A stretch of DNA of 64,000 bases from Lentisphaera araneosa HTCC2155 (GTDB lineage Bacteria > Verrucomicrobiota > Lentisphaeria > Lentisphaerales > Lentisphaeraceae). A program made the translations under genes and the position numbers. This document shows positions 9,991 through 19,889 of the stretch, one piece after another. Every line of letters begins with the position of its first letter. Positions within the stretch are counted from its first letter, which is position 1. The stretch is from the NCBI RefSeq assembly GCF_000170755.1, contig NZ_ABCK01000001.1, forward strand, positions 62,001 to 126,000. Reading direction: 5' to 3'. A model generated the notes under the pieces. The model was not told the DNA's origin. It did no database searches and worked only from the letters and a program-made list of their open reading frames with translations.

Positions 9991-12984
9991 ATGGATGATA
10001 GAATACGATTTAACTGTGTCGGTTGTGGAATTGAACTTGAAGCTCCTAAAGAAATAGTGGGAGTTCATGTTCGTTGTGATCAATGTGATACGAAACAAGC
10101 AGTATTAGATAAAAATTCTGAATCATTAAATAAAGATCAAGCGACTGTTCTAAGTCAAAAAAAGACTAAGAAAAGTAGTTTCAAAGTTTCGAAGACGAGT
10201 AGTAAGCGAAAAAGAAAGAATAAACAAAAAAATAATGTAGTAATAATCTCAATTTTATTAACACTGATTTTAGCTGCTACAAGTATTTTGTTAATACTAC
10301 GATTAAAAACCCCTTTAGAACGTAAACCCTTAGAAGTAAGTTTTTCAGGAAAAGCTGTTTTTGATGAAGAACATGTCGTGAAAGCTGAAGTAGATATTCA
10401 ATTGAAGCCCTCAAGAATAGAAGAGATTGAACTGATAAGTTCATCAGAGCCCTCAAGAATAGAAGAGATTGATCTGATAAGTTCATCAGAGCCCTCAAGA
10501 ATAAAAGAGATTGAACTGATAAGTTCATCAGAGCCCTCAAGAATAGAAGAGATTGATCTGATAAGTTCATCTGAAGTATCAAGTATACAAGTAAAAGATC
10601 AGTCAACAATAAAGCTCTCAAGTTCAATAAAGCACTTTATTAAAAAACGTTGCCAGGACTGCCATGGAGAAATAAAACAAAAAGGTGACCAACGCTTTGA
10701 TAAACTTCCAGATGTACTGAATAAAGCTCATAGCATTCAATTGTTACAAGATATTTTGGATACCGTTAATTTAAGCGAAATGCCACCAGAAGATGAGCCG
10801 GATATACCACATGAAGAGTTGACCAACTTTATAGATGAACTGACACAAACGATTAGTAAAGCAAAAGATTATACTCAAAATAGAGGTCTTAATCCGCCCA
10901 TACGATTTTTAAATAAAAGAGAATTGAAACTAACTTATCGTAACCTTTTAGGTGTTAATACAAGTCTAGGTTCTATTCCCGATGCACCAGAAATCAGTCG
11001 ATTCGATACATTAGCTCAAGATCAGCTGTTTAGTGAAGTTCATTGGCAAGCATCCTTTAATGTTGCCAAAGCCCATTTGGAAAAAGCATTGCTAAGGGAA
11101 AAAAATAGTAAGGTCATTAAAATCAAGTATGAATCAGAAACTAACAAGATTAAAGATTTTCAAAAGAAGATTAATCAATGGCCAGGCTTAATAATTAAGA
11201 ATACAAAAAAACTGGAGACGGAAACAGTTACTCAGCGACGGGGAAATTTAAACAACCTCATAAAAAGTCTAGGAAATGAGCTTGAGTTTGCCAAGCAGAA
11301 TATTAATAATCCACTCTTTAAAACAGGAGCGATTTATTCTAAAAGCACTCCTATTATGACCTTGTTAGGCAAGAATATTTACAATTTTGATAAAATGAAA
11401 GAAGGTCGATACCGACTTAAAATCCGTTGTGGAACCATACATACTAAGCCAGATCAACAATCATTTATAAGTACCGCATCTCATAAACAATTAATTAATC
11501 CAGAATTTCAACCTTATGAAAACTATTATCAAGAAGTAACAGGCACAGTAAAAAATCCTGAGGTTTTATTTTTTAACTGGAATTTTGGGGGGCAGAGTAG
11601 TGGCCGTGAATTAAGGATTGATAGCGATGCGGAAATATGGATAGATTGGATTGAGCTTGAAGGTCCACTGAAGTCACAATATCTAGCTCAAGCAGAAATA
11701 GAACTATTGAGTCAGTATAGTGAATGGGATATAGCAAAGGCCGTTAAAATCGTTAAAGACTTTGCTTTTAAAGCATACCGAGGTCGCAATATAAGTTTCG
11801 CACAACTTGAGCAAATAAAAGATCATTTACTCAGCCAATCTAAATTAGAGGCAGATCCTCAGGATGCACTTGTCGATGTGCTGGCAGCGATACTCTCTTC
11901 TCCAGAGTTCATCTATATCGTACCCGAACTTAATAAAAGTAATAAAAACTTAACGGCATTGAGCTTTGTGAATAAGCTTTCTTACTTTTTGCTAAGTTCT
12001 CAACCTGATTTACAACTTCAAAAAATGGTGGCCGCAAACCAGAGTCTAAGTAAGAGAGCCGTCTTTAAAGAATGTGACAGAATACTGGACTCAGAAAAAA
12101 TCTTGCCTTTTATTGATTCCTTTGTTTTTCAGTGGTTAGAACTCTCCCGCTTTATAGCTTTGAATCCTACGATTCACGCACAAAGAACGAATCTCATAAA
12201 GTGGCCACGAAAGAAGTTTTCTATGCTGCGTGAATCAACAGAAGCGATGAGATTTATTATTAAAAATAACCGTCCAATAACAGATTTACTGAATCCGGAC
12301 TATTACTATATAAACAATACGTTAGCAAAATACTATGGTTTACCAATTTCAAATAAAAAAGGCTTTTCCGCTCGACCTTTAGTGAAATCTAATCCACGGG
12401 GAGGTATCTCAAGCCATGCATCATTTCTCATGATGACTTCACGAGGGAATAGGACTTCACCTGTAGAGCGTGGAGTTTACATTATGAGGAATTTACTCTT
12501 TAATCCACCTGCACCTGCACCACCTAATGTACCAGATTTAACCGCGTCAATCAAAAAAACAATAGAAGAAAGATTTGCTTTGAAAAAACTTAATCTATCT
12601 AATAGTCGAGAGCTTATGTTTTTTCATACAAAACAGGCTCAGTGTAACTCTTGTCACCGGAGCTTTGATCCACTGGGTTTTGTTCTTGAGGGTTTTGATC
12701 ATTATGGTTCTTGGCAAGGAGAGGAAATCAATGTCAAAAGTAAGCTTCCTTCAGGCCTTGAACTCGATGGTGTGAAAGATTTGAAAAAGTATCTTGTGAG
12801 TCGAGAAGAACAATTTGTCAAAGGTTTTATAAAAGCATTAATGAGCTACGCGATTCATCGACCAATCAGCATTGTCGACCAAGCTGAAATTGATGCGATT
12901 TATAATGCGAATAAATCTTCAAACTTTAAAATTCGCAATATTATCAAGTCGATAGTGGCATCTAAAACTTTTAGAGGATCCTGA
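9991..12984 (+). CDS. Membrane-anchored DUF1592-family planctomycete cytochrome with zinc-ribbon N-terminus
   Basis: 997 residues. Cys9, Cys12, Cys29 and Cys32 form a zinc-ribbon-like pair of CxxC motifs, followed by a very basic stretch and one membrane helix at about 81-105. Residues 140-195 are four 14-residue repeats (PSRIEEIELISSSE). A heme site CQDCH (221-225) belongs to the PSCyt cytochrome domain. Then come the DUF1587, DUF1595, DUF1592, DUF1588 (RTSPVERGVYIMRN) and DUF1585 blocks, with a second CxxCH, CNSCH, at about 885. The predicted topology is a cytoplasmic zinc ribbon with a large extracytoplasmic heme part. The family's biochemical function is unknown. The DUF1552 gene follows 3 bp after the stop, the pairing typical of planctomycetes. 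The zinc-ribbon/TM front looks like an addition; homologues normally start with a signal peptide. Confidence 0.9.
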   Translation: MDDRIRFNCVGCGIELEAPKEIVGVHVRCDQCDTKQAVLDKNSESLNKDQATVLSQKKTKKSSFKVSKTSSKRKRKNKQKNNVVIISILLTLILAATSILLILRLKTPLERKPLEVSFSGKAVFDEEHVVKAEVDIQLKPSRIEEIELISSSEPSRIEEIDLISSSEPSRIKEIELISSSEPSRIEEIDLISSSEVSSIQVKDQSTIKLSSSIKHFIKKRCQDCHGEIKQKGDQRFDKLPDVLNKAHSIQLLQDILDTVNLSEMPPEDEPDIPHEELTNFIDELTQTISKAKDYTQNRGLNPPIRFLNKRELKLTYRNLLGVNTSLGSIPDAPEISRFDTLAQDQLFSEVHWQASFNVAKAHLEKALLREKNSKVIKIKYESETNKIKDFQKKINQWPGLIIKNTKKLETETVTQRRGNLNNLIKSLGNELEFAKQNINNPLFKTGAIYSKSTPIMTLLGKNIYNFDKMKEGRYRLKIRCGTIHTKPDQQSFISTASHKQLINPEFQPYENYYQEVTGTVKNPEVLFFNWNFGGQSSGRELRIDSDAEIWIDWIELEGPLKSQYLAQAEIELLSQYSEWDIAKAVKIVKDFAFKAYRGRNISFAQLEQIKDHLLSQSKLEADPQDALVDVLAAILSSPEFIYIVPELNKSNKNLTALSFVNKLSYFLLSSQPDLQLQKMVAANQSLSKRAVFKECDRILDSEKILPFIDSFVFQWLELSRFIALNPTIHAQRTNLIKWPRKKFSMLRESTEAMRFIIKNNRPITDLLNPDYYYINNTLAKYYGLPISNKKGFSARPLVKSNPRGGISSHASFLMMTSRGNRTSPVERGVYIMRNLLFNPPAPAPPNVPDLTASIKKTIEERFALKKLNLSNSRELMFFHTKQAQCNSCHRSFDPLGFVLEGFDHYGSWQGEEINVKSKLPSGLELDGVKDLKKYLVSREEQFVKGFIKALMSYAIHRPISIVDQAEIDAIYNANKSSNFKIRNIIKSIVASKTFRGS
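10408..10575 (+). repeat. Four in-frame 42-bp tandem repeats
   Basis: Four copies of a 42-bp unit encode 14 residues each within the DUF1592 cytochrome, between the membrane helix and the first heme motif. Units 1 and 3 end in IELISSSE and units 2 and 4 in IDLISSSE, which suggests duplication of an 84-bp pair. The acidic, Ser-rich repeat probably acts as a spacer, and its copy number may vary between strains. Confidence 0.92.
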
Positions 12985-12987
12985 ATT

Positions 12988-14304
12988 ATGAGCCTTTCAT
13001 CAAGTATTAATAGAAGAAGTTTAATAAAAGCAGCGGGCCTAGGAGCTCTACTTCCTATTTTTGAGAGTAGTGCCTTAGCTAAATCTCTAACCCCACCTAA
13101 AAGAGTCATCTTTATTGCTTACGGTTATGGGCATTATGATCAGGGATGGTTTCCAAATAATGTCCAACACAAATGGCATTGCAGTAGTCAGGAAAAGGTT
13201 AAAGATTTCGAACTAAGTTCAAGTCTACAAGGTTTAGCGAACTATAAAAATGATGTATCTTTCATAAGTAATTTATCGCCGATTCATGCAAGAAGACCTC
13301 ATGCTGGTTGCGATACATTTTTGACATGTGCTAATGTCGATTCAAACCCTTTGAGGTCTTTTACCAATACCGTATCGGTAGATCAAGTGATTGCCAAAAA
13401 AGTGGGTAAGTACACCCGCATAAGTTCAATGCAGATCAATGGTAGAACAGGTAATCATGATGGTTGGGGAGGTGGAACCTCGATGTCTTGTAATGAAAAT
13501 GGAGAGTTCTTAAATGGTTTGAATAGTTTAAGTGATATATATAAAAGATCATTTGGCGACCCAGACCTTACAGTGAGTGAAAGAAGAAAGCAGCTTAGTA
13601 AGCATAGAAGTTTATTAGTCCTCTCGAATGGAGGGACCAAATCATTGGCCAGGGTTATTTCAAAAGAGGATAAAGAGAGACTTTCACAGTTTACAGATAG
13701 TTTGAGAAGTATTGAAAAAAGAATTCAAAAAGATATGGCCTGGGCAGGTAGACCTTTTCCAAAAACAAAATTTCAGATCCCTTCAGGCGCACTAAATGAA
13801 GAAGAGAAGATCAAAACATCTTTTGATCTGATGACTGAAATTTTTCGTACGGATTTAACTCGTGTCATTAGCTATAGAATGTCATCAATTGGTTTATTGC
13901 AGCAGATGGGCTATCAACAAAATACTCATGCCATGAGTCATTGGGCCAGACATAGTCAAGATTTACAATGTCAGATTGATCGCGATAAAAAATTGGCGGA
14001 ATTATTGGCATATCTCATTAGGCAATTAAAGAACACTAAAGAAATTGATGGTTCAAGTTTGCTAGATAATACGCTTATATTTTTTGGAACTGGCATAAGA
14101 GTTCATCATGTAGTCAAAAACATTCCTATGATAATGGCTGGGGGCGGTGGAGAAGGCATACAACAAGGTAAACACTACACTTATAAAGAGAATGTTACTC
14201 CCCTTGGCAACCTATGGCTTAGTACCATAAAACACTTCGGTATAAACGCTCAGAAATTTGGCGACAGTAACAATGAACTTCACAATATATTCAAATCCGT
14301 TTAA
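12988..14304 (+). CDS. DUF1552 protein with Tat-type signal
   Basis: 438 residues. The N-terminus NRRSLIKAAGLGALLP followed by ALA is a twin-arginine-type export signal. The body matches DUF1552, whose genes in planctomycetes and relatives nearly always follow DUF1592-family cytochrome genes; PKRVIFIAYGYGHYDQGWFPN and the late DNTLIFFGTGIRVHH segments are typical. DUF1552 is distantly like DUF1501 and the alkaline-phosphatase/sulfatase fold, but no activity is established. GAGG lies upstream of the ATG, and the gene starts 3 bp after the cytochrome stop, so the two are one transcription unit that ends at the hairpin at 14348. Confidence 0.92.
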   Translation: MSLSSSINRRSLIKAAGLGALLPIFESSALAKSLTPPKRVIFIAYGYGHYDQGWFPNNVQHKWHCSSQEKVKDFELSSSLQGLANYKNDVSFISNLSPIHARRPHAGCDTFLTCANVDSNPLRSFTNTVSVDQVIAKKVGKYTRISSMQINGRTGNHDGWGGGTSMSCNENGEFLNGLNSLSDIYKRSFGDPDLTVSERRKQLSKHRSLLVLSNGGTKSLARVISKEDKERLSQFTDSLRSIEKRIQKDMAWAGRPFPKTKFQIPSGALNEEEKIKTSFDLMTEIFRTDLTRVISYRMSSIGLLQQMGYQQNTHAMSHWARHSQDLQCQIDRDKKLAELLAYLIRQLKNTKEIDGSSLLDNTLIFFGTGIRVHHVVKNIPMIMAGGGGEGIQQGKHYTYKENVTPLGNLWLSTIKHFGINAQKFGDSNNELHNIFKSV

Positions 14305-14347
14305 ACAATTAACACCGCGGTAGTTTTATATTAATTAAGAGAATCAT

Positions 14348-14381
14348 AAAAACTACCATGCCAAGGCAATGGGCAGTTTTT
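14348..14381. terminator. Rho-independent terminator after the DUF1592-DUF1552 pair
   Basis: AAAAACT at 14348-14354 pairs with AGTTTTT at 14375-14381. Inner arms CCA/TGG and TGCC/GGCA enclose an AA loop, with small internal mismatches. The run of T at the end suits plus-strand termination, and the matching A run would allow it to work in both directions. Confidence 0.75.
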
Positions 14382-14501
14382 ATTTAGCAAAACAAAATAT
14401 AAAAGGCTAGAAACTTTCATGAGTATTCAACTACTTAAAAAATATCAATATTACACCTTAAAACAGTATCTATCTATGATCTTCATAGAGGGAGTGAAAT
14501 G

Positions 14502-15896
14502 ATGCGAATTTCTATGTTAGTTTTCCTGTTCATCGGAGACTTTTTTATACAGGCTGGAGAACCATTTAAACCTTATGAAATCTCATATATACAAGGAAGA
14601 CTTAAAGCTCCGACATCTTATAAAGCCTATATTCAGTCTCGAGTGAAAAAGGGGTTTAAGGATAGAATTAGAAGAGAGATTTATCTATCCGGGACAGCAA
14701 GTGGCTTTAGTGCTAATTCAAAATCAGGCAAGATGATTCTAACTGGAAAAAGTATGGGACAACTCTTTAACCGATTAGCAATAGAAAACAAAGGTAATAG
14801 CGTTGATTTTGTCTTGAAATCTGGGGAGTACATTTTAGATCAGCCACTTAAACCTCGTCAGAACCAAGTGCTAAGAGGAGAGGGGCGTGTCACTTTGATA
14901 CCAACATTGACTCTGCCTGCGGCTATCGTCCTCGACGGCGTCGATAGTGTTGTTATCTCTAACTTTACTATTGTGGGTGGTGGCATTGGAAAATGTAAGA
15001 CAAATGGAATAATGAGCGTAAATGACTCTACCAGAGTAAATATCAGTAAGGTTATTATTAGGGAGGTAGGTGCTTGTGGGATCTTGTGTAAGGGTTCGAA
15101 AAGTAAATATGTTTTAATTGAAGACTGTGACATACAAAATACAGGTAGGGCAGGGATCGCGATGTTTGACGGAGTCAGTAATGCTCTTATAACAAAAAAT
15201 GCAGTAGAACGCACAACCACGCATGGAATCATCTTCGCCAATGGAGGAAGTTTTAGTGAAGTATCCGAGAATATCATTAAAGATACGGGGCTTCTTCCAG
15301 GCGGGGATTTTGCTCATGGAGTAGCTTTTGACTCACACGGAAATTTAAACACAGGTGAAAAGAATCTCATTATAAAAAATAAGATATTAAATGCTAGGAC
15401 TGGAGGTGTTGAAATCGCTGATGGCCAGAACCATATGTATATTATAGAGAATTATATTGAGGGGTCAGGAAGAGCAAATCAGAAACGAGAGGATCAGTAT
15501 GGGATTTATTTTGGTGGCGCATTAAGTCAGGGCTACCATTGCTTGATAAAGGGTAATACAATTAAGAATTCCTATTGGAATGGTATCCGGCTAGCCGCAC
15601 CCAACGTAGAACGCCCTAATAAAAAATCACCTCTCCCTAAAGATAAGTATGGTCCAACGATGCACGTTGACATTATTGATAATATCATATCTGGATCGAT
15701 GCGATATGGCATTGAGCTTAATTGGTGCCGAGATGTGTATATTAAAGGTAATAGAATTGAGACAAGTAAGCTTGCTGATATTGGACTTATTGGTAATCGA
15801 GAGAAAAACATTGATATGCCATGCTCAAAGGTCCTGTTCAAGGGCAATGTACTTAAAAGCCAAACCAAATTAGTGAAAGATCTTTTTGAAAAATAG
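14502..15896 (+). CDS. Secreted right-handed parallel beta-helix protein (pectate-lyase-like fold)
   Basis: Two ATGs follow GGAG (14491-14494); the second, at 14502, has the better spacing and gives 464 residues. A short signal peptide (MRISMLVFLFIGDFF to QAG) is followed at about 100-455 by many imperfect coils of 20-25 residues rich in N, I and G (for example NISKVIIREVGACGI, ALITKNAVERTTTHGI, LIIKNKILNARTGGV). These are the mark of right-handed beta-helix (NosD/PbH1/pectate-lyase-3) proteins. Catalytic residues cannot be assigned. Between two clusters of fructosidases, a polysaccharide lyase or inulin-fructotransferase (GH91, also a beta-helix) role is possible but not demonstrated. Confidence 0.8.
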   Translation: MRISMLVFLFIGDFFIQAGEPFKPYEISYIQGRLKAPTSYKAYIQSRVKKGFKDRIRREIYLSGTASGFSANSKSGKMILTGKSMGQLFNRLAIENKGNSVDFVLKSGEYILDQPLKPRQNQVLRGEGRVTLIPTLTLPAAIVLDGVDSVVISNFTIVGGGIGKCKTNGIMSVNDSTRVNISKVIIREVGACGILCKGSKSKYVLIEDCDIQNTGRAGIAMFDGVSNALITKNAVERTTTHGIIFANGGSFSEVSENIIKDTGLLPGGDFAHGVAFDSHGNLNTGEKNLIIKNKILNARTGGVEIADGQNHMYIIENYIEGSGRANQKREDQYGIYFGGALSQGYHCLIKGNTIKNSYWNGIRLAAPNVERPNKKSPLPKDKYGPTMHVDIIDNIISGSMRYGIELNWCRDVYIKGNRIETSKLADIGLIGNREKNIDMPCSKVLFKGNVLKSQTKLVKDLFEK

Positions 15897-16156
15897 CAAA
15901 GCTAACTTATTTCGCTAAAAAGCTTATGTGCCACAAGTAACTAAGTTAAGCATGGTTTTAAGTTCGGAACCGCGCGTAATTAGTGTCTTTTCGAGTAGAT
16001 AAAATGTCTGATTATTATAAGACTCTAAGTTCAAGCACCACTCTAAAGCTAGAGCTTAGAATCTAGTCTTTTAATCAAACAAGCATATCTGTCTTAGTAC
16101 TAAAATATTGCGGGTTTAGATTTCTTCTTAACCCTTGAGTCATAAGTTTGGTTGCG

Positions 16157-17773
16157 TTATTCCCATGAGCTTTTTATTTCGTGGATAGTCAGTGAACTGA
16201 TTATGCTTGATTCGCCTTTGAATTGAATGTTTTTATTATTTAAGTCAGAAATTTCTGAATGCGTAAGAACTTGTTGTCCTTGATTGAAGAAGATTTCAAA
16301 GGAACCGCGATCTACTAAAATTCTCATTCCTATATTGGCGCTTGTATTTTTAACATTCGAGAAAGTGAATTGGTCTGGACGTAATTGCCAATTCTTACGA
16401 TTCTTTTGAGCTTCGGGGCGGAGCTTATCCCAATCAAGCTTTTTTATCTGGTTCTTTTGACTTATAAAATTCAACTGGTTTTTTGAGTGGTTATAACTTA
16501 AAATACTACCTCTGATAATGAGCGAGAAGTTTTCCTTAGCGCTAATAGATAGCGTCATGTCAAAACACTCCGGCGAGATCTTTTTTAGGAAGCTGTTGGC
16601 TTGCATCAGAGTTTTGGCAGAATTGAGTTTCCAGCTTTGAGTGTATAAGGATGAGATTTCCTTAACGGGCCAGCGATAAAGCAGTATTTCATTACCGACT
16701 TTTCTTAACTCCAGGGTGGCGGGAAAAGAGAGCTGTTCTGTAAAAGGCATTTTATAGCGCCAGAAGTCAGAATTTTTTAACCAGCCTATAATAACGGCAC
16801 GTCCATCAGGGCTATTATTGAAAGTTTGGGCTGCGTTCCAATGACCAAGTTTGTGATTTTTCACTTTTTGTTCAGCCTTGAAGTTCTTACCATCAAAATG
16901 TCCAATTTCGTAATCGAAGCTGCCGTCGTACATCAACCATTTGTATTGAACTTCATCAGGCATTGAACCGTCGGCGTTGAGTATAGGAAGTTTTAAAAGG
17001 TCAAAGCATTCATGAGCCCACTTTCGTGTCATGTCTGTTTCAAATTCCCAATCGACAAGATTATCAGAACTAAAAACTCTGATTTTCCCACCACTGCTTT
17101 CGCCAAGCCAAAGTAGAGTGACCCACTTTTGACTTTCTTGGTGCCAAAACAGTTTGGGATCTCGTTGAGTCCCTTTAGGATCTACATCACGTCCCTGGAA
17201 GGGGATGATAGGAGCTCCATCATTGAGTAGTTCAAAGGTCCTTCCTCGATCAGTACTATAAGCTATGCCCTGGTAGTAGGCTGTTTCTTTAGGCGGGGTG
17301 AGTGCGCCAAAATTTGGGCGAGTATCTAAGGCGTAAGAATACATAAGAACAAGTGTTTTTGTATTCTTCACCTGTTTGCCTAGTGAATTATTGTGGTCTA
17401 CCACACCTGTACCTGAAAATATATAGCCACTACCATAGGGCGTTATGGCGTGGGGCAGCTGTTCCCAGTGAACCATATCTTTACTTACGGCGTGACCCCA
17501 GGCCATGTTCCCCCAGCCGGTTCCTAGCGGATTATGCTGAAAAAAGAGATGATATTCACCGTCGTAATAGAGCATGCCATTAGGGTCATTAATCCAGTTT
17601 TTCTTAGAAGTGAAATGAAATTTTGGTCGATATGCTTGTTGGTAATCCGTATCTTTGTAGGTGTGAAAATTATCGTATTGATTTTCCGTTGCCGCTAAAG
17701 CAGAGCAACTAAATGCTATAAGTAGACTTAGCAATGAATAAATATGTATGGATTTCATATATTTAATAAGCAT
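16157..17773 (-). CDS. Secreted GH32 beta-fructosidase
   Basis: 538 residues from the ATG at 17773; Met6 at 17758 would begin the signal peptide (MKSIHIYSLLSLLIAFSCSALA) more conventionally, and neither start has a clear ribosome site. GH32 signatures are complete: WINDPNG (Asp63), QRDPKLFW (Asp205) and HECFD (Glu255), and the C-terminal sandwich has MRILVDRGSFEIFFN. Domain plan and sequence are closest to the genes at 1111 and 19890. It is the last of three GH32 genes on the minus strand, separated by 76 bp from the one before it. It is expected to act on fructans outside the cytoplasm. Confidence 0.92.
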   Translation of the reverse strand: MLIKYMKSIHIYSLLSLLIAFSCSALAATENQYDNFHTYKDTDYQQAYRPKFHFTSKKNWINDPNGMLYYDGEYHLFFQHNPLGTGWGNMAWGHAVSKDMVHWEQLPHAITPYGSGYIFSGTGVVDHNNSLGKQVKNTKTLVLMYSYALDTRPNFGALTPPKETAYYQGIAYSTDRGRTFELLNDGAPIIPFQGRDVDPKGTQRDPKLFWHQESQKWVTLLWLGESSGGKIRVFSSDNLVDWEFETDMTRKWAHECFDLLKLPILNADGSMPDEVQYKWLMYDGSFDYEIGHFDGKNFKAEQKVKNHKLGHWNAAQTFNNSPDGRAVIIGWLKNSDFWRYKMPFTEQLSFPATLELRKVGNEILLYRWPVKEISSLYTQSWKLNSAKTLMQANSFLKKISPECFDMTLSISAKENFSLIIRGSILSYNHSKNQLNFISQKNQIKKLDWDKLRPEAQKNRKNWQLRPDQFTFSNVKNTSANIGMRILVDRGSFEIFFNQGQQVLTHSEISDLNNKNIQFKGESSIISSLTIHEIKSSWE

Positions 17774-17849
17774 CTAATCAGCTAATGCTGTCGTGCTATC
17801 CTTTAAATTTATAGTTATGATCAGAGGTATCAGGAATTTGATGTACTGC

Positions 17850-19760
17850 TTACTTATTCCAAATGGATTTAAGCTCATAAACCTTAAGGCTATCAATTTT
17901 AACTGAGCCGCCAGGCGCGGTTGAAATCCTGAATTGTTTGAGGGCTTTACCCGGATCCATGCGCGCATAGTGCTGATAGCTCAGGCCTTCATTGAAAAAT
18001 AAGTTCCACTGAGCTTTATCAATAATAAATCGCATGGTAAATTTCTCGCCCGCTTTGGGTGCGCGCATGATTTTTGCTCCTTTGACTTTACCTGAATTGA
18101 TTTCATATTTCACTTCAGAAGCGCCAAATTTGACTATTATTAGATCTGTCTTAGCAGAGGCCCTTGCAATTAGTTCTACCTCAATGGTGTCCATTAGTGG
18201 ATCGAAAACCAAGTCATTACCTGAAGTTACTTGTTGATTTTTAATGGAAAAAAGCTCTTTGCCTTTTATGTTTTTCATCTCTTTGATGGGGTGGTAGCTA
18301 AGTCTTAAACCTGCCGCGGTACTCATTAATTTAAATTCAACTGGTAGGGTCATACCCTGCTGAAATGGCGGGCGTGGCTTGCTCAAGTGGGGACGGATAC
18401 GTGACCACATAAGGTAAATAGCACGACCATTAGGAGCATTTGAAAATGCCTGGCCGGCTTTCATGTCACCAAACATCCCCTGATGATATGTCTTTTCATC
18501 TGGAGTAAAAGTTTTGCCATCAAAATCGCCGACTTGATACTTCATCATGCCACCAATGAGGACCCACTTCATCTTGTTTTCATCACCATCTACCGGCAGT
18601 TGAAAAAAGTCAGGGCATTCATGAAAATCTTTTATGCTCCAGTCACTGCGCTTTTTCTTTTCTTCATAGTCTTCTGGGAAGTATTTTTCGGTCTTGGAGG
18701 CGAATTCCCAACTTTTTAAATCCTTGCTCGTATAAAAGACCATATGACCCGAGGCCATGGTGGGATCAAGGCCCATGAGGTAGCTCACCATGACCCAACT
18801 TTCGGTCGGCTCATGCCAGAAGGGCTTCGGGTCGCGACCATGACTTTTACCGGCATGGCGGTAGAATTTTTTGAATCTTTCAGGAATCGTTTTTGGCGAT
18901 GGGTGTACAAAAGCGGGGTTCGTCTCTGCCTGAGTGACGAAGCGTTTGCCACCATCAGTTGAAATGGCAATACATTCACCGAGTTGAGTATCTGTATAGG
19001 CAATGATAACTGTTTGCGGGCCACCTGATTTTTGCAGGCCGAGAACATTTTTTACATCAACCGCAGCGCCACCAGAAAAGCATTCACCAAGCGCCATCGA
19101 GGGATGACGGTTTTTATGGCCGCGTCCACCGGATCGTAAGACTCGTGGCCATTCACTACTTTCTTCCCAGTGCAGAAGATCCTTACTGACCGCATGACCC
19201 CAATACATATTTCCCCAGCCCATGTTTATGGCACTATTTTGAAAAGACATATGGTACAGGCCGTCAAGATAGTACAAGCCATTAGGGTCGTTGTTCCACA
19301 TGTGCTTAGGTGTGAAATGGAATTGTGGGCGACCGACTTCCGAGTAGAGTGGCTCTTTAAATTCACCTTGTTGATCACTGAATTTAATAAATTTTAATAA
19401 TTCCTGTTCTCCTTCACTGTTGCAAGCGAGGATAGCGGTCTTCCCGACATACTCACTCATGTCAAGATAACCCCAGGTAAAAGCATCTTTTTCCGGATTG
19501 AGCGGCAAAGTCAAGTATTGTCTATGGAGTATTTGACCATCGACAAACACGCTTAACTGAATTTTGCGGAATTGTTTTTGCTGTGCTTCTTTTGCTAGGC
19601 TTCTATTGGGGAGAATTACCGGTATAAGCATATTTTTTCCCGTAACTTTTACTTCTTGACGAAACTTGGGATAATTCGTCTCCGCCGCAAATAAGCTATT
19701 CGTCATCAGTGTAAAAAATAATAAAATCAGCAGGGCTTTATAGTGTTTTATAGGGGTCAT
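17850..19760 (-). CDS. Secreted GH32 fructan hydrolase with DUF4980-like N-terminal domain
   Basis: 636 residues; AAGGAAA stands before the ATG, and the signal peptide ends at FAA about residue 26. Residues 30-140 form an extra N-terminal beta domain containing WGYLDMSEYVGKTAIL, matching the corresponding part of the enzyme at 2693, in the manner of DUF4980 before GH32. Catalytic motifs are WNNDPNG (Asp158), HGRDPKPFW and HECPDFF. A long insertion (PERFKKFYRHAGKSHG) precedes the RDP motif. The two extended GH32 proteins in this window probably attack a polymer different from the shorter ones, perhaps longer levan chains. It is the middle gene of the minus-strand GH32 cluster. Confidence 0.92.
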   Translation of the reverse strand: MTPIKHYKALLILLFFTLMTNSLFAAETNYPKFRQEVKVTGKNMLIPVILPNRSLAKEAQQKQFRKIQLSVFVDGQILHRQYLTLPLNPEKDAFTWGYLDMSEYVGKTAILACNSEGEQELLKFIKFSDQQGEFKEPLYSEVGRPQFHFTPKHMWNNDPNGLYYLDGLYHMSFQNSAINMGWGNMYWGHAVSKDLLHWEESSEWPRVLRSGGRGHKNRHPSMALGECFSGGAAVDVKNVLGLQKSGGPQTVIIAYTDTQLGECIAISTDGGKRFVTQAETNPAFVHPSPKTIPERFKKFYRHAGKSHGRDPKPFWHEPTESWVMVSYLMGLDPTMASGHMVFYTSKDLKSWEFASKTEKYFPEDYEEKKKRSDWSIKDFHECPDFFQLPVDGDENKMKWVLIGGMMKYQVGDFDGKTFTPDEKTYHQGMFGDMKAGQAFSNAPNGRAIYLMWSRIRPHLSKPRPPFQQGMTLPVEFKLMSTAAGLRLSYHPIKEMKNIKGKELFSIKNQQVTSGNDLVFDPLMDTIEVELIARASAKTDLIIVKFGASEVKYEINSGKVKGAKIMRAPKAGEKFTMRFIIDKAQWNLFFNEGLSYQHYARMDPGKALKQFRISTAPGGSVKIDSLKVYELKSIWNK

Positions 19761-19889
19761 ATTTTTTTCCTTGGCTAAAATAGCGCTATGTTCTAGGTAT
19801 AATTAATCTTGATTAATCAGCTAGTGTTTATTTTAAAAACTAAATTTTTAGATTGTTTTGCTTGTTGAGAATGAGGCCATTAGTGAGCC

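Noticed and set aside
10277-10627. Minus-strand open frame of 116 codons opposite the tandem repeats
   Set aside because: Its repeated MNLSVQSLLFLRAL pattern is simply the reverse reading of the 42-bp coding repeats of the DUF1592 protein; it has no ribosome site.
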